NCBI GenBank assembly: GCA_035527455.1
Contig: DATLAN010000389.1
Location: forward strand, 1-16,632
Origin: DATLAN01 sp035527455
Lineage (GTDB): Bacteria; Planctomycetota; Planctomycetia; Pirellulales; Thermoguttaceae
Direction of reading: 5' to 3'
DNA length: 16,632 nucleotides
Position numbers and translations under genes: made by a program. Shown piece by piece: positions 1-6,937 of the stretch (its first letter is position 1; every line of letters starts with the position of its first letter). The notes beneath the pieces were generated by a model. That model saw nothing but the letters and a program-made list of their open reading frames with translations. It made no database searches and had not been told where the DNA came from.

Positions 1-2944
1 GCTCGCGCAGAAACGCGGCGATGTTCTCGGCTTCTTCGGCGTGCCAGCGGCGGCGCTTCTCGAGGAATTGAGTATAGCGAGGGATCTTGTCCTCGGGCAT
101 GGCCTCGGTGTAATCGCCGACGTAAGGCACCAAGAGATCGATCCAGACGATGAAGCGATCGAGTTCCTCCTTGGATAGCTTCACGCCGTTATGTCCTTCT
201 TCCAACATGCGGATCAACTTGCTCTGCGATGCCCCGGCGTGATAGGGCGGGAGCATGGGCGGGGCCGACTGGACGTTGATCCAATTGGCCACCCGGCGGT
301 CGGCCAAGGCCCGGTAGGAATCGCTCCACATCCGCAGGGCCTTGCCGTCGAGGGTCTGCGTGCCCTTGAGACTGAACGCCGGCTTGACATCCTCGGGCGG
401 TTGGGGCGGCCCGGGCGGTGCCATGGCCACGGCCTGTTCGCCCGGTTTCGTTTCCACGATCCCCACGTCGACGAACTGCCCGCCGGCCGTCTGGCGGCAG
501 TGGACGGCCAGCGTGTTGGCGCCGGGCCGCAGCGTTGCCGCCGCCTTGGCGTTGATCGGCATCAGGCCGTAACTCGCAACGTGCCCGACGGCACTGGCCG
601 CCGGCACGCCGTTCAAGTAGATTTCCACGTCCTCGTCGTGATGGACCAGAAGATTCGGGGCGGCGAGTTTCACGTCCTGGGGCAGTTCGAAGCTGCGGCG
701 GATCCAGATCTCCGAGGTCCGCCACTCCGTGCCGACCACGGCCCCCGGCGTGCCTCCGGTGCCGAAACCGCCCGGGCCGTACGCCCAGTTGGAATCGTCG
801 AATTTCGGATCGGACCACTCGTTGCCGGGGGCGTCGAACGTGTATCGCCACGTCGCGCCCTTGCAGGGCACGAGTGTTTGCACCTTGCCCGGATCGTATC
901 CGGTGGCAGCTTCCGCCACGGTCACGGCCGCGTACTTCGGCGATTCGTCGAGATGGTGGCACTTGATACAGTGGCTGTCGAGAATCGGCTGGATCTCCTT
1001 GACGAAGCTGAATCCTCGCGGCGGGCCGTAGAACGGATCAAGTCTCTGCGGCCCGGTCGAAAGCGCCCGACTGGCCATCGTGACCGGCGGGGCCGCGTTC
1101 TTGCTCTCGTGGCAGCCGACGCACGAAACCGACTCGCCCGGCTGAAGCGTCATCCAACTCCGCATCGACTGGACCATCTGGCCCTTTGCGTCGAGTGCCT
1201 GGAAGTACATCGGCGTGCGAGCGGGCACGGTGAAGCAGGCCGAGCCGTCTTCGTGGACCGCGGCCGTGCCGAGCACCGTCTTCACGTCCCACGCGCCCTG
1301 GATGGAAATCGGCGTGCTGACCAGCGCGCCGCCGGCCGGGCCGTTGTTGCCGTTGCTGCCGACGCCCGCCGCCCGAAACTCCAACGCCACGACCCGCAGC
1401 GACTTGATCGCGCCCCGCTCGACCCCTTCCAGACCGGGACCGTCGTAAACGTTGTGGAGGTAGACCGTGCCCGTGTCTTTGCGATAGTCGACCGGGTCCG
1501 GCTGCACCATCGGCACCGGTCGAGCGCACAACGGAACCGGCTGGTTGCAGGGCAGCTTCGGATCGGAAACCAGCAACTCCCGCTTGCCGTCGATCGTCAT
1601 GTAGTAGATGGCGAAGCGCGGCGTCTCTTTCCACTTGTAGGCGACCACGTATTCCGTCTCGCTCAGCGGATAAGGATACTGGAATTGTTGCTCGTCGTTG
1701 CGGGCATAGGAGTCCACGTGTACCGCCGGCGTGTCGCGCACCGGGGCGATCAACTGGGCCCCTTCGTTCTCCTGGCGGCCCTTGCGCGGATCGAGGATTC
1801 CCAGCAGGCCGTACTGCCGGGTGTGATGGCCGCTGAATACGCACAGCACCTTGCTGGTGCCGGGGATCGCCCGGGCGTGCATCACCGTGGTGGGGAAGTA
1901 CGAATTGTTCCCGTAAAGCTCCGTCTGCCCGATGCCGTGCTGCCTCGTCTGGAAAAGGCCCTGCGGATAGATCTGCCCGCGGTCGTTGTAGTCCCAGCGG
2001 GTGTAGATGATGCGACCGTCGTGCGTGACCGTGGGGTAGTTGGAGTGGACCTGGTCGAAGCTGATCTGCCGCAGGTACTTCCCGTCGGCGTCGCAGGTGA
2101 ACAGGTTGCTGACTTCCGTCCACCAGCAATCGACGATCTGCACGCAGCGGGTGGAGTTGAAGATGATGTTTCCGTCGGGCAGATAGGCCCCTTCGTAGTC
2201 GGCGAATCCGAGGCCGAAGGTAAGCTGCCGGACCTCGCCGTCGGCCACGTCGTAGTCGTAGAGATGATAGTCGTCTTCGTTGAGCGACTTCTTCCACGCG
2301 AAGAGGATCCGCTTCGCGTCGAACGGGACGTCGGGATCGCGGATCACGCCGTCGGGGTCCTCGATCAGCGTGCGAACCTCGCCGTAAATGCCGTCCATTT
2401 CCAGCACGCACAGTGCCGTCCCGCCCTGGAAATGCCGTTCGGCCTGGGCGTCCGATTGACCTTCCGTGTAGGCGTAGTGCGAGCCGCCCATGTCGTAGTG
2501 CTTGGTGAAGACGATCCGGCCGAGCCGTTCGCGATACGGCTGGAAGCGGGCCGCACGTCGGGCCTCGCACGCGGCCAGATACAGCTCGGCCCATCGCGAA
2601 TCGTCGGCGGGGACATTCGATGCGACCAGCGCGTCGAACTGCGAACACAATTTCCCGGCGGATACACCCAGGTCGTCCAGCACGCGGCCGACCGCTTCGC
2701 TCAACGGGCCGTCGCCGGGGTTGTCCTGGGCGAGCCAATCGGAGACGATCTCCAGTTTCTGTCGGTCGTCGGGGAAATCCTTCGAGGTGCGAGCCACGGC
2801 ATCCGCCGGCCCGGCGGCCAGATTGGCAACCAGCGTCGCGTGCCAGGTATCTCTCTTGACGTAGTTCTCCGCGGCCGGAAGATTCCCGGCACAGCACACG
2901 ATCGACAACCCGACGAGCCAGGAAACTTGGACGTTCTTCCGCAT
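1..2944 (-). CDS. HzsA-related exported diheme cytochrome c protein with beta-propeller (3' end beyond window)
   Basis: 981 codons are visible and the frame is still open at the left edge. The start ATG (2942-2944) follows a GAGGAG ribosome site at 2954-2959. Residues 1-25 form a signal peptide ending near PAAEN. Residues about 130-500 look like a beta-propeller of PD40/TolB type, with recurring blade phrases such as GAYLPDGNIIFNSTR and THDGRIIYTRWDYND. Two heme c motifs follow, C608-VG-C611-H612 and C659-IK-C662-H663. Residues about 699-831 resemble a galactose-binding jelly roll (FDDSNWAYGPGGFG, EIWIRRSFELP, EIYLNGV). After it the cytochrome-like part resumes with EEGHNGVKLSKEELDRFIVWIDLLVPYVGDY. 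This layout matches the HzsA-related proteins (hydrazine synthase alpha subunit relatives) common in non-anammox Planctomycetota. Periplasmic electron transfer or an oxidoreductase role is inferred; hydrazine synthesis is not implied, because no hzsB or hzsC gene is present. Confidence 0.85.
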   Translation of the reverse strand, partial: MRKNVQVSWLVGLSIVCCAGNLPAAENYVKRDTWHATLVANLAAGPADAVARTSKDFPDDRQKLEIVSDWLAQDNPGDGPLSEAVGRVLDDLGVSAGKLCSQFDALVASNVPADDSRWAELYLAACEARRAARFQPYRERLGRIVFTKHYDMGGSHYAYTEGQSDAQAERHFQGGTALCVLEMDGIYGEVRTLIEDPDGVIRDPDVPFDAKRILFAWKKSLNEDDYHLYDYDVADGEVRQLTFGLGFADYEGAYLPDGNIIFNSTRCVQIVDCWWTEVSNLFTCDADGKYLRQISFDQVHSNYPTVTHDGRIIYTRWDYNDRGQIYPQGLFQTRQHGIGQTELYGNNSYFPTTVMHARAIPGTSKVLCVFSGHHTRQYGLLGILDPRKGRQENEGAQLIAPVRDTPAVHVDSYARNDEQQFQYPYPLSETEYVVAYKWKETPRFAIYYMTIDGKRELLVSDPKLPCNQPVPLCARPVPMVQPDPVDYRKDTGTVYLHNVYDGPGLEGVERGAIKSLRVVALEFRAAGVGSNGNNGPAGGALVSTPISIQGAWDVKTVLGTAAVHEDGSACFTVPARTPMYFQALDAKGQMVQSMRSWMTLQPGESVSCVGCHESKNAAPPVTMASRALSTGPQRLDPFYGPPRGFSFVKEIQPILDSHCIKCHHLDESPKYAAVTVAEAATGYDPGKVQTLVPCKGATWRYTFDAPGNEWSDPKFDDSNWAYGPGGFGTGGTPGAVVGTEWRTSEIWIRRSFELPQDVKLAAPNLLVHHDEDVEIYLNGVPAASAVGHVASYGLMPINAKAAATLRPGANTLAVHCRQTAGGQFVDVGIVETKPGEQAVAMAPPGPPQPPEDVKPAFSLKGTQTLDGKALRMWSDSYRALADRRVANWINVQSAPPMLPPYHAGASQSKLIRMLEEGHNGVKLSKEELDRFIVWIDLLVPYVGDYTEAMPEDKIPRYTQFLEKRRRWHAEEAENIAAFLRE

Positions 2945-2974
2945 CGTATTCGACTCCTCGACAACGTTCAGGCA

Positions 2975-3017
2975 GAGCAACGTGCCGGACACGTTCCGGC
3001 GGAAAGGACCGTTGCTC
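2975..3017 (-). promoter_or_regulatory. Nested hairpin in the leader of the HzsA-like gene
   Basis: The arms GAGCAACG and CGTTGCTC pair perfectly over 8 bp and enclose a second 6-bp stem, GCCGGA/TCCGGC, with a 5-base loop. The structure lies between the promoter at 3034-3063 and the ribosome site at 2954-2959, so it should be in the untranslated leader. It could affect translation or mRNA stability. There is no U-run, so it is not an ordinary terminator. Confidence 0.45.
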
Positions 3018-3033
3018 GATCGCACCGGCTGAC

Positions 3034-3063
3034 ATTGTAACCCAACACGGCCGGGGAAGTCAA
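3034..3063 (-). promoter_or_regulatory. Sigma70-type promoter of the HzsA-like gene
   Basis: On the minus strand, TTGACT (3058-3063) and TACAAT (3034-3039) are separated by 18 bases. Each box matches the vegetative consensus at 5 of 6 positions. The predicted transcript start is near 3027, giving a leader of about 80 bases that contains the nested hairpin. Confidence 0.6.
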
Positions 3064-3241
3064 AGCCGGTTGGAGAAAGGCGGGGCGGCCCGATCGGACG
3101 CTCGCGTATCGCCGCGTGGAGCAGAAATCGCCCGGTTGGCGGACTTGCCGAATGTGAAGCGGCTTGATATAGCTGGAGGTGGTGCGGTCGCACCCTGTTT
3201 CTCCATGCCGGAATCAGGCCGGTGCCGAAAGGGAACACCAG

Positions 3242-3382
3242 ATGTCGACGAAGTTGGAAAGGCTGGCCCTCGAACTCCTCGGCCTGCCGGCATCATCTCG
3301 CGCGCAGTTGGCCAAGCAATTGATCGCCAGCCTCGACGAATCCGAGTCTCCCGATGCCGAAGAGTTGTGGTTGGAGGAAGCA
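3242..3382 (+). pseudogene. Truncated addiction-module antitoxin remnant (TIGR02574-like)
   Basis: An ATG at 3242 opens 47 codons that read like the N-terminal half of the small antitoxins called putative addiction module components: MSTKLERLALELLGLP, then RAQLAKQLIASLDE, then ELWLEEA. In the family this is followed by roughly 25 more residues ending in a short basic tail. Here the resemblance stops after LWLEEA at 3382. The frame then runs on, without any family likeness, through the palindrome at 3428-3481 and antisense across the end of the neighbouring LamG gene. No RelE/ParE-type toxin follows. It is best read as a decayed fragment of a toxin-antitoxin locus. The family call rests on a short stretch. 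Confidence 0.5.
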
Positions 3383-3427
3383 CGTGCTCTCCCGCGTTTT
3401 CTGCTTCGACTTGCCGTTGCAGTGATA

Positions 3428-3481
3428 GTAGCCGTCTCGCTCCGCGAGACGTGGCTCCATCTCGCGGAGCGAGACGGCTAC
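3428..3481. repeat. 22-bp perfect palindrome with 10-base loop (REP-like)
   Basis: The arms 3428-3449 and 3460-3481 are exact reverse complements over 22 bp around a 10-base loop. The arms themselves contain the smaller palindrome CTCGCTCCGCGAG. The element sits 23 bases beyond the stop of the minus-strand LamG gene and 45 bases beyond the antitoxin remnant. A dispersed intergenic palindrome, possibly mobilised, is the likeliest nature; it may also act as a 3' mRNA hairpin. There is no flanking T-run. Confidence 0.8.
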
Positions 3482-3504
3482 ACTTCCGGCCAAGCCCTGG
3501 CTCG

Positions 3505-4869
3505 CTACTTGCCAGCGGGAACGCGTTGGATCTTCGCAATCTGCTCCACCGGGATCTCGACGTCGCCCAGCAGTGTTTTCAGCGGCAGCCTGGCGGGCCG
3601 GATGCGGCCGACGAGCACGTCGTTGCTTCGCAGCGCGACCTTGGCCGTCGCGTCGCCTGCAACGAACGTCATGCCTTCGATCTGGTCGACCTCGACGGTC
3701 ATCTCGCCGAGGGCTTCCGAAGTGAGCGTGACGTTGGAAATCGACAGTTGGCCCAGCAAGTGGGAGCCGTCGCGCAGATCGGTGACGAATCGGGGCGTCT
3801 CGGTCGCGGGCTCGACCTCGGCCGGGGCGTCGGTCGGCAGACGCGGCGGAAACTCCGTCAGCGCGCGGTTCCAGATTCTCAGCTCGTCGTAGACCATCGT
3901 GCCGGGAAACACGTTCCGGTTGCGGTGGAAGAGCAGGTACTTCGAATCGCCCCTCTGCATGAAAGGCCCGGAGTATCGCCGGTTCGACACGTAGATTCCG
4001 TGTGGTTTGCCGTTGATCAGCAGGGCCAGCCTGGCGTCGTTGAATTCTTCGATGCCGTCGTTGTTCCAGACGATCGCGTAGTGGTTCCACTGCTCCGGCT
4101 CGCCCAGCAGGTCCGTGCTCGCGGTGGTGGAAGGGAACTGGGTGTAGACGAAGTATCCGGACCCGTGCAGCGAGAACTTGCCGTGCTGGTATCCATCATC
4201 GGAACTGTAGAGCAGTTGGGCGGGACCGTCGAGGAAATCGTAGAAGGGGCCGCTCCCGGTGCCGACGGTCGGCGGCTTGCGGACGACCTTCATCCAGAAG
4301 TCGATCGTGCCCTGCTTCGCGTCCGCGACCAACTCGACCGGCACGCGGAACCCCCAAACGTGATTGTCGGCCAGTTGGGCACCGTATCCGACCTTGCCCG
4401 GCACGAACTTGTCGAGGTTGAGGAACTCCACCTGGGGACCGACGACCGAAGGGCTCTCGTCCAGGCGGTTCCAGAGGATCAACTCCGGCGGCACCCCGGA
4501 GGGAACGACGGTCAGGCGAGTGACCTGCGGCATAGGGACGGTCACTTTGCCGAAGACCGTTTGCAGCGTCAACGCCTTCCATCCGACCGCACCGCGGACG
4601 AGATCGCCCTGCCGCAGAATGACTTCGGCCGTTTCGCGGTCGTCGCGGAAGACGATGGTTTCCACCAGTTTCAGAGAGATCGTGGTGCTGCCGAAGGCGG
4701 CATCCAGCGGGACCTCCGTCGCTTCCGGCAGGCCCCGGACCCGGCTGCCGTCGCGGAGTTGCGCGATCACCGCGTCCGGAGGCGGTGGACCCGCGGAGGC
4801 CGACTCCGCGGGCAAGAAAGAACCGACGAACGCGGACACGATCACTGCCGAAAAAATGGGCCGTTTCAT
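3505..4869 (-). CDS. Exported LamG-domain protein with a duplicated flanking module
   Basis: The protein has 454 residues; its ATG lies five bases beyond a GGGAGGAG ribosome site (4874-4881). Residues 1-26 are a signal peptide (cleavage near ESASA/GPPPP). Residues about 130-350 form a LamG/concanavalin A-like domain, with QGTIDFWMKV, QWNHYAIVWNND, ALLINGKPHG and YDELRIWNRAL as characteristic strands. It is flanked by two copies of one module, residues about 34-125 and 363-454. Both start LRDGS and share the pattern of a strand pair, a (V/I)ETIVF or IEGMTF strand, a DxLVGR/GDLVRG turn, and a closing T(V/L)(F/L)G-V-(I/V)P stretch. No catalytic residues are recognisable. A cell-surface or periplasmic binding role is inferred. 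It reads alone, with palindromic repeats on both sides. Confidence 0.85.
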   Translation of the reverse strand: MKRPIFSAVIVSAFVGSFLPAESASAGPPPPDAVIAQLRDGSRVRGLPEATEVPLDAAFGSTTISLKLVETIVFRDDRETAEVILRQGDLVRGAVGWKALTLQTVFGKVTVPMPQVTRLTVVPSGVPPELILWNRLDESPSVVGPQVEFLNLDKFVPGKVGYGAQLADNHVWGFRVPVELVADAKQGTIDFWMKVVRKPPTVGTGSGPFYDFLDGPAQLLYSSDDGYQHGKFSLHGSGYFVYTQFPSTTASTDLLGEPEQWNHYAIVWNNDGIEEFNDARLALLINGKPHGIYVSNRRYSGPFMQRGDSKYLLFHRNRNVFPGTMVYDELRIWNRALTEFPPRLPTDAPAEVEPATETPRFVTDLRDGSHLLGQLSISNVTLTSEALGEMTVEVDQIEGMTFVAGDATAKVALRSNDVLVGRIRPARLPLKTLLGDVEIPVEQIAKIQRVPAGK

Positions 4870-4983
4870 CTCTCTCCTCCCGATTCAGTCTCGTACTTCC
4901 TTGGAGTTAAGACGATCGGGCAGGCGAGTTCGTTCCGATATATCCCCAGCTTTTCGGTCGCGTGGCAGGGTGTCGTAGATGCG

Positions 4984-4997
4984 GGTGGCCTGCCACC
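4984..4997. repeat. Short palindrome GGTGGC-CT-GCCACC
   Basis: Two 6-base arms pair around CT, 32 bases before the 24-bp palindromic cluster and about 115 bases upstream of the LamG gene start. It may be part of the same composite intergenic element. It is too short to interpret alone. Confidence 0.4.
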
Positions 4998-5028
4998 ACT
5001 AGTTAGGGGCCATTGGACATTCTGCAGC

Positions 5029-5148
5029 GAGCCGCGGGGTTTATCCCCGCGCGTCCCCCCGCGCATCGTTCCCCGGAGTGTAACCCCGGCACGCGCGCGG
5101 GGATCAACCCCGCGGCTCGGCAGAGCGCGGGGATCAACCCCGCGGCTC
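5029..5148. repeat. Cluster of 24-bp self-complementary repeats
   Basis: Three units of one 24-base element are present. Units 5095-5118 and 5125-5148 are identical and in the same direction, 30 bases apart. Unit 5029-5052 is the reverse complement with one difference. Each unit is itself a hairpin (CGCGGGG, a short loop, CCCCGCG). The stretch between them (about 5061-5090) holds a degenerate, related hairpin, CCCCGG to CCCCGG-type. This arrangement is typical of REP-like intergenic elements. The cluster begins 26 bases past the stop of the NmrA-like gene (5173), so it could also shape that transcript's 3' end. Confidence 0.8.
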
Positions 5149-5172
5149 ACCCGGCCGGCTCCTTCGGCGACG

Positions 5173-6069
5173 TTAATGCGGTACCGGTTCGCCGATGACC
5201 GGCAGGAGGACCTCGCGGGCGAAGTCGACCAGTTCGGTCGAGGTCCGGGTCTCCGCGGTAATCGGCTGGATGTACGTCAGCATGCCCGTCTCGATCGCGT
5301 CGTACAGTTCCAGCATCAGATCGACGGCGTTGTCGCTCATGCCGGTTTCCATCATGGTCTGCCGGGCCTGATCGCGATCGATCTTCACGTGGCGGATCTC
5401 ACGGTGCATGCCTTCGGACAGTTCAGCGGCCGCCTCGTCGAAGCTCAACTCCTTAGGTCCGTGCAACTCGCGAACCACATGACCGGTCCATTTGGCGTTC
5501 AACAGCCAGTCGGCGGCGACCCGGGCGACGTCGCGGGTGGCGAGCATGGGGTAACGGGTCGAACCCGAGACGGGCATGAACACGCTTCCCATCTTCCGGA
5601 TTCCGTCCAAGAACCAGAAGTAGTTCTCGTAGAAGAAGCCCGGGCGAAGCTGCAGAATGTTCTCGGCCGTCTCGTCGAGAAGTTGTTCCACGTCGTGCAA
5701 GCCGCCGATCGGCCCCACTCCCTCGAAGTTTTGTGCGCCGATGGAGGAGATGTTCACGACGCGCGGAATCCGATTGATGCGGATCGCCTCGGCGGCCACT
5801 TTGCCCAGGCGAGTCTGGAACGCCCGCACGTCGTCGGAACCGTAGCCGGGCGGGGTTACCCACAACAGGGCGTCGACGCCCTGCGTGGAACGATTGACGA
5901 AATCCTGATCGTCCTGGGGACCTCGCAGGATTTCGGCTCCGCGGTCGGCGAACTCCTTGAGTTTTTCCGGCCGGCGGGTCAACAATCGCACATTCGCTCC
6001 TGCATTGAGCAGGAAGAAACCGACGGCCCCACCGACGTGTCCCGTAGGGGTGGTGACTGCGATCTTCAT
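5173..6069 (-). CDS. NmrA-like NAD(P)-binding protein (atypical short-chain dehydrogenase)
   Basis: The protein has 298 residues, and AAAGGAAAG lies just before its ATG. The N-terminus, MKIAVTTPTGHVGGAVG, is a Rossmann fold with the G-x-x-G-x-x-x-G dinucleotide loop (G10, G13, G17), and LLTRRPEKL after strand 2 carries the arginines that often select NADP(H). Further on are VDALLWVTPPG, RVVNISSIGAQN and LRPGFFYENYFW, as in the NmrA/HSCARG/quinone oxidoreductase group. The usual catalytic Tyr-x-x-x-Lys is not evident, so the protein may be a redox sensor or a reductase of the QOR2 type. It lies 108 bases downstream of the AhpD-like gene on the same strand, probably one transcript, with a hairpin between them. 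No substrate can be assigned. Confidence 0.85.
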   Translation of the reverse strand: MKIAVTTPTGHVGGAVGFFLLNAGANVRLLTRRPEKLKEFADRGAEILRGPQDDQDFVNRSTQGVDALLWVTPPGYGSDDVRAFQTRLGKVAAEAIRINRIPRVVNISSIGAQNFEGVGPIGGLHDVEQLLDETAENILQLRPGFFYENYFWFLDGIRKMGSVFMPVSGSTRYPMLATRDVARVAADWLLNAKWTGHVVRELHGPKELSFDEAAAELSEGMHREIRHVKIDRDQARQTMMETGMSDNAVDLMLELYDAIETGMLTYIQPITAETRTSTELVDFAREVLLPVIGEPVPH

Positions 6070-6104
6070 GAATCTTTCCTTTCAGTCGGTTCGATGAGAA
6101 TCAA

Positions 6105-6155
6105 CGACGTGCAGGCCGCGGGAGCACGCCCATGCCCCCGGGGCCTTGCACGTCG
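6105..6155 (-). terminator. Hairpin between the AhpD-like and NmrA-like genes
   Basis: CGACGTGCAGGCC (6105-6117) pairs with GGCCTTGCACGTCG (6142-6155), 13 bp with one bulged base. It sits 23 bases after the AhpD-like stop and 35 bases before the NmrA-like start. There is no run of U after it on the minus strand, so it may be a partial terminator or an mRNA-processing structure that sets different levels of the two proteins. Confidence 0.4.
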
Positions 6156-6177
6156 CAGCGACAGGTTTGGAAACGGA

Positions 6178-6723
6178 TCACGCGCCGACCAGTTCGGGGA
6201 CAGCGGGGAAGTCGACCTCGGGCTGAGTGACCTGGCTGAAGTAGTCGCCGAAGATGCACAGGGCCATCCAGCCGATCATTTCCGTGATTTCTTCGTCGTT
6301 GTAACCCGCTTCGCGCACGCGAATCAGGTCTTCGTCGGCCACCCACCCCCGTTTCTCGACGACGGTTCGGGCGAACTGCAAGGCAACCCTCACTTTGCGG
6401 TCGGACGACAGGCCGCGGCGGGCGTCCATGATCTCCTCGTTGCTGCAGCCGACCGTCTTGCCGATCGCCGTATGGCCCCGCAGACAGTAGTCGGAATGGT
6501 CGCACTGGGAGACGCTCAACGCGATTTCTTCGCGGAGCTTTTCGGGCAAGACTCCTCCTTCGAGCGACTCGCGGAGGCAGACGAAGCCCTCCAATACCGC
6601 GGGAGAGTTGGCCAGGGTACGAAAGATGTTGGGCAGCATGCCCATCTTCGACTCGACACGATCCAACAATTCCTTCGTCTTTCCCTCGGAACTCTCGTAG
6701 TCGATAGGTCTGAGTCTAGGCAT
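6178..6723 (-). CDS. AhpD/carboxymuconolactone decarboxylase-family peroxidase-related protein
   Basis: The protein has 181 residues. I chose the ATG at 6723 because AAAGGAG (complement at 6731-6737) sits seven bases before it; a GTG 45 bases upstream has no such site. The AhpD-like core falls at about residues 60-90: E65, S77-DY-C80 and H84, within EEIALSVSQCDHSDYCLRGH. In AhpD the corresponding residues are Glu118, Cys130, Cys133 and His137, so the first cysteine of the CxxC pair is serine here, and an extra cysteine stands three places earlier (C74). The C-terminus (YFSQVTQPEVDFPAV) fits the peroxidase-related subfamily. A cytosolic peroxide- or electrophile-handling role is inferred from the family. 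It is first in the unit with the NmrA-like gene and lies downstream of a sigma54 promoter. Confidence 0.85.
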   Translation of the reverse strand: MPRLRPIDYESSEGKTKELLDRVESKMGMLPNIFRTLANSPAVLEGFVCLRESLEGGVLPEKLREEIALSVSQCDHSDYCLRGHTAIGKTVGCSNEEIMDARRGLSSDRKVRVALQFARTVVEKRGWVADEDLIRVREAGYNDEEITEMIGWMALCIFGDYFSQVTQPEVDFPAVPELVGA

Positions 6724-6795
6724 CGCACTTCTCCTTTCCACTGGGAAGTTTTTGTTCACGGCAGACACAGTCTCACGACAACGCTGATTCTATTG

Positions 6796-6812
6796 AGCAG
6801 CGCCCGTGCCAA
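6796..6812 (-). promoter_or_regulatory. Sigma54 (-24/-12) promoter driving the AhpD-like/NmrA-like unit
   Basis: The minus strand reads TTGGCACGGGCGCTGCT, against the sigma54 consensus TTGGCAC-N5-TTGCT. The invariant GG (6809-6810) and GC (6797-6798) are exactly 10 bases apart, and only one base of the -12 box differs. The predicted start is near 6785, 62 bases before the AhpD-like ATG. The neighbouring divergent gene encodes a sigma54 activator, which strongly supports the call. Confidence 0.8.
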
Positions 6813-6879
6813 ACTCGAAGTTCCTGCAAGTCCTTGATCCGCCGGACGTTCTGCACTTCGGCAGCTTCGCCGCCGGGCC

Positions 6880-6929
6880 ACGAAATCTCGCGTTTCACGG
6901 TATTTGGTTGCCCGATCACGACATTTCGT
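6880..6929. promoter_or_regulatory. Candidate activator-binding site (inverted repeat) upstream of the sigma54 promoter
   Basis: ACGAAAT (6880-6886) and ATTTCGT (6923-6929) are exact inverted copies 36 bases apart, and a smaller GAAA-N7-TTTC pair overlaps the first. They lie about 95-145 bases upstream of the predicted transcript start of the AhpD-like gene, a usual distance for enhancer sites, and immediately before the regulator gene. The arms are short, so chance is possible. Confidence 0.3.
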
Positions 6930-6937
6930 AAGAATTC

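Noticed and set aside
1..2944. Hydrazine synthase (anammox) interpretation
   Set aside because: HzsA-related proteins are widespread in non-anammox Planctomycetota, no hzsB, hzsC or hydrazine dehydrogenase gene is present, and this protein carries an extra jelly-roll region.
191..3040. Very long plus-strand frame opposite the HzsA-like gene
   Set aside because: Its translation is rich in Arg, His, Val and Asp without any domain, and it mirrors the codons of the real minus-strand gene, which has heme motifs, a signal peptide, a ribosome site and a promoter.
4980..4995. Second sigma54-like site on the minus strand upstream of the LamG gene
   Set aside because: GG and GC are spaced correctly, but the -12 box reads CCGCA and the whole lies within a short palindrome, so chance is the better explanation.
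3070..6837. A 1255-codon plus-strand frame across the LamG, NmrA-like and AhpD-like genes
   Set aside because: It runs antisense through three recognisable genes and two repeats, including palindromes, and shows low-complexity composition. It arises from high GC at third codon positions.
6797..6931. Coding-like codons upstream of and in frame with the sigma54 regulator
   Set aside because: The stretch is closed by TAA at 6929-6931, has no start signal and overlaps the sigma54 promoter on the other strand. It resembles no sensor domain I can recognise.
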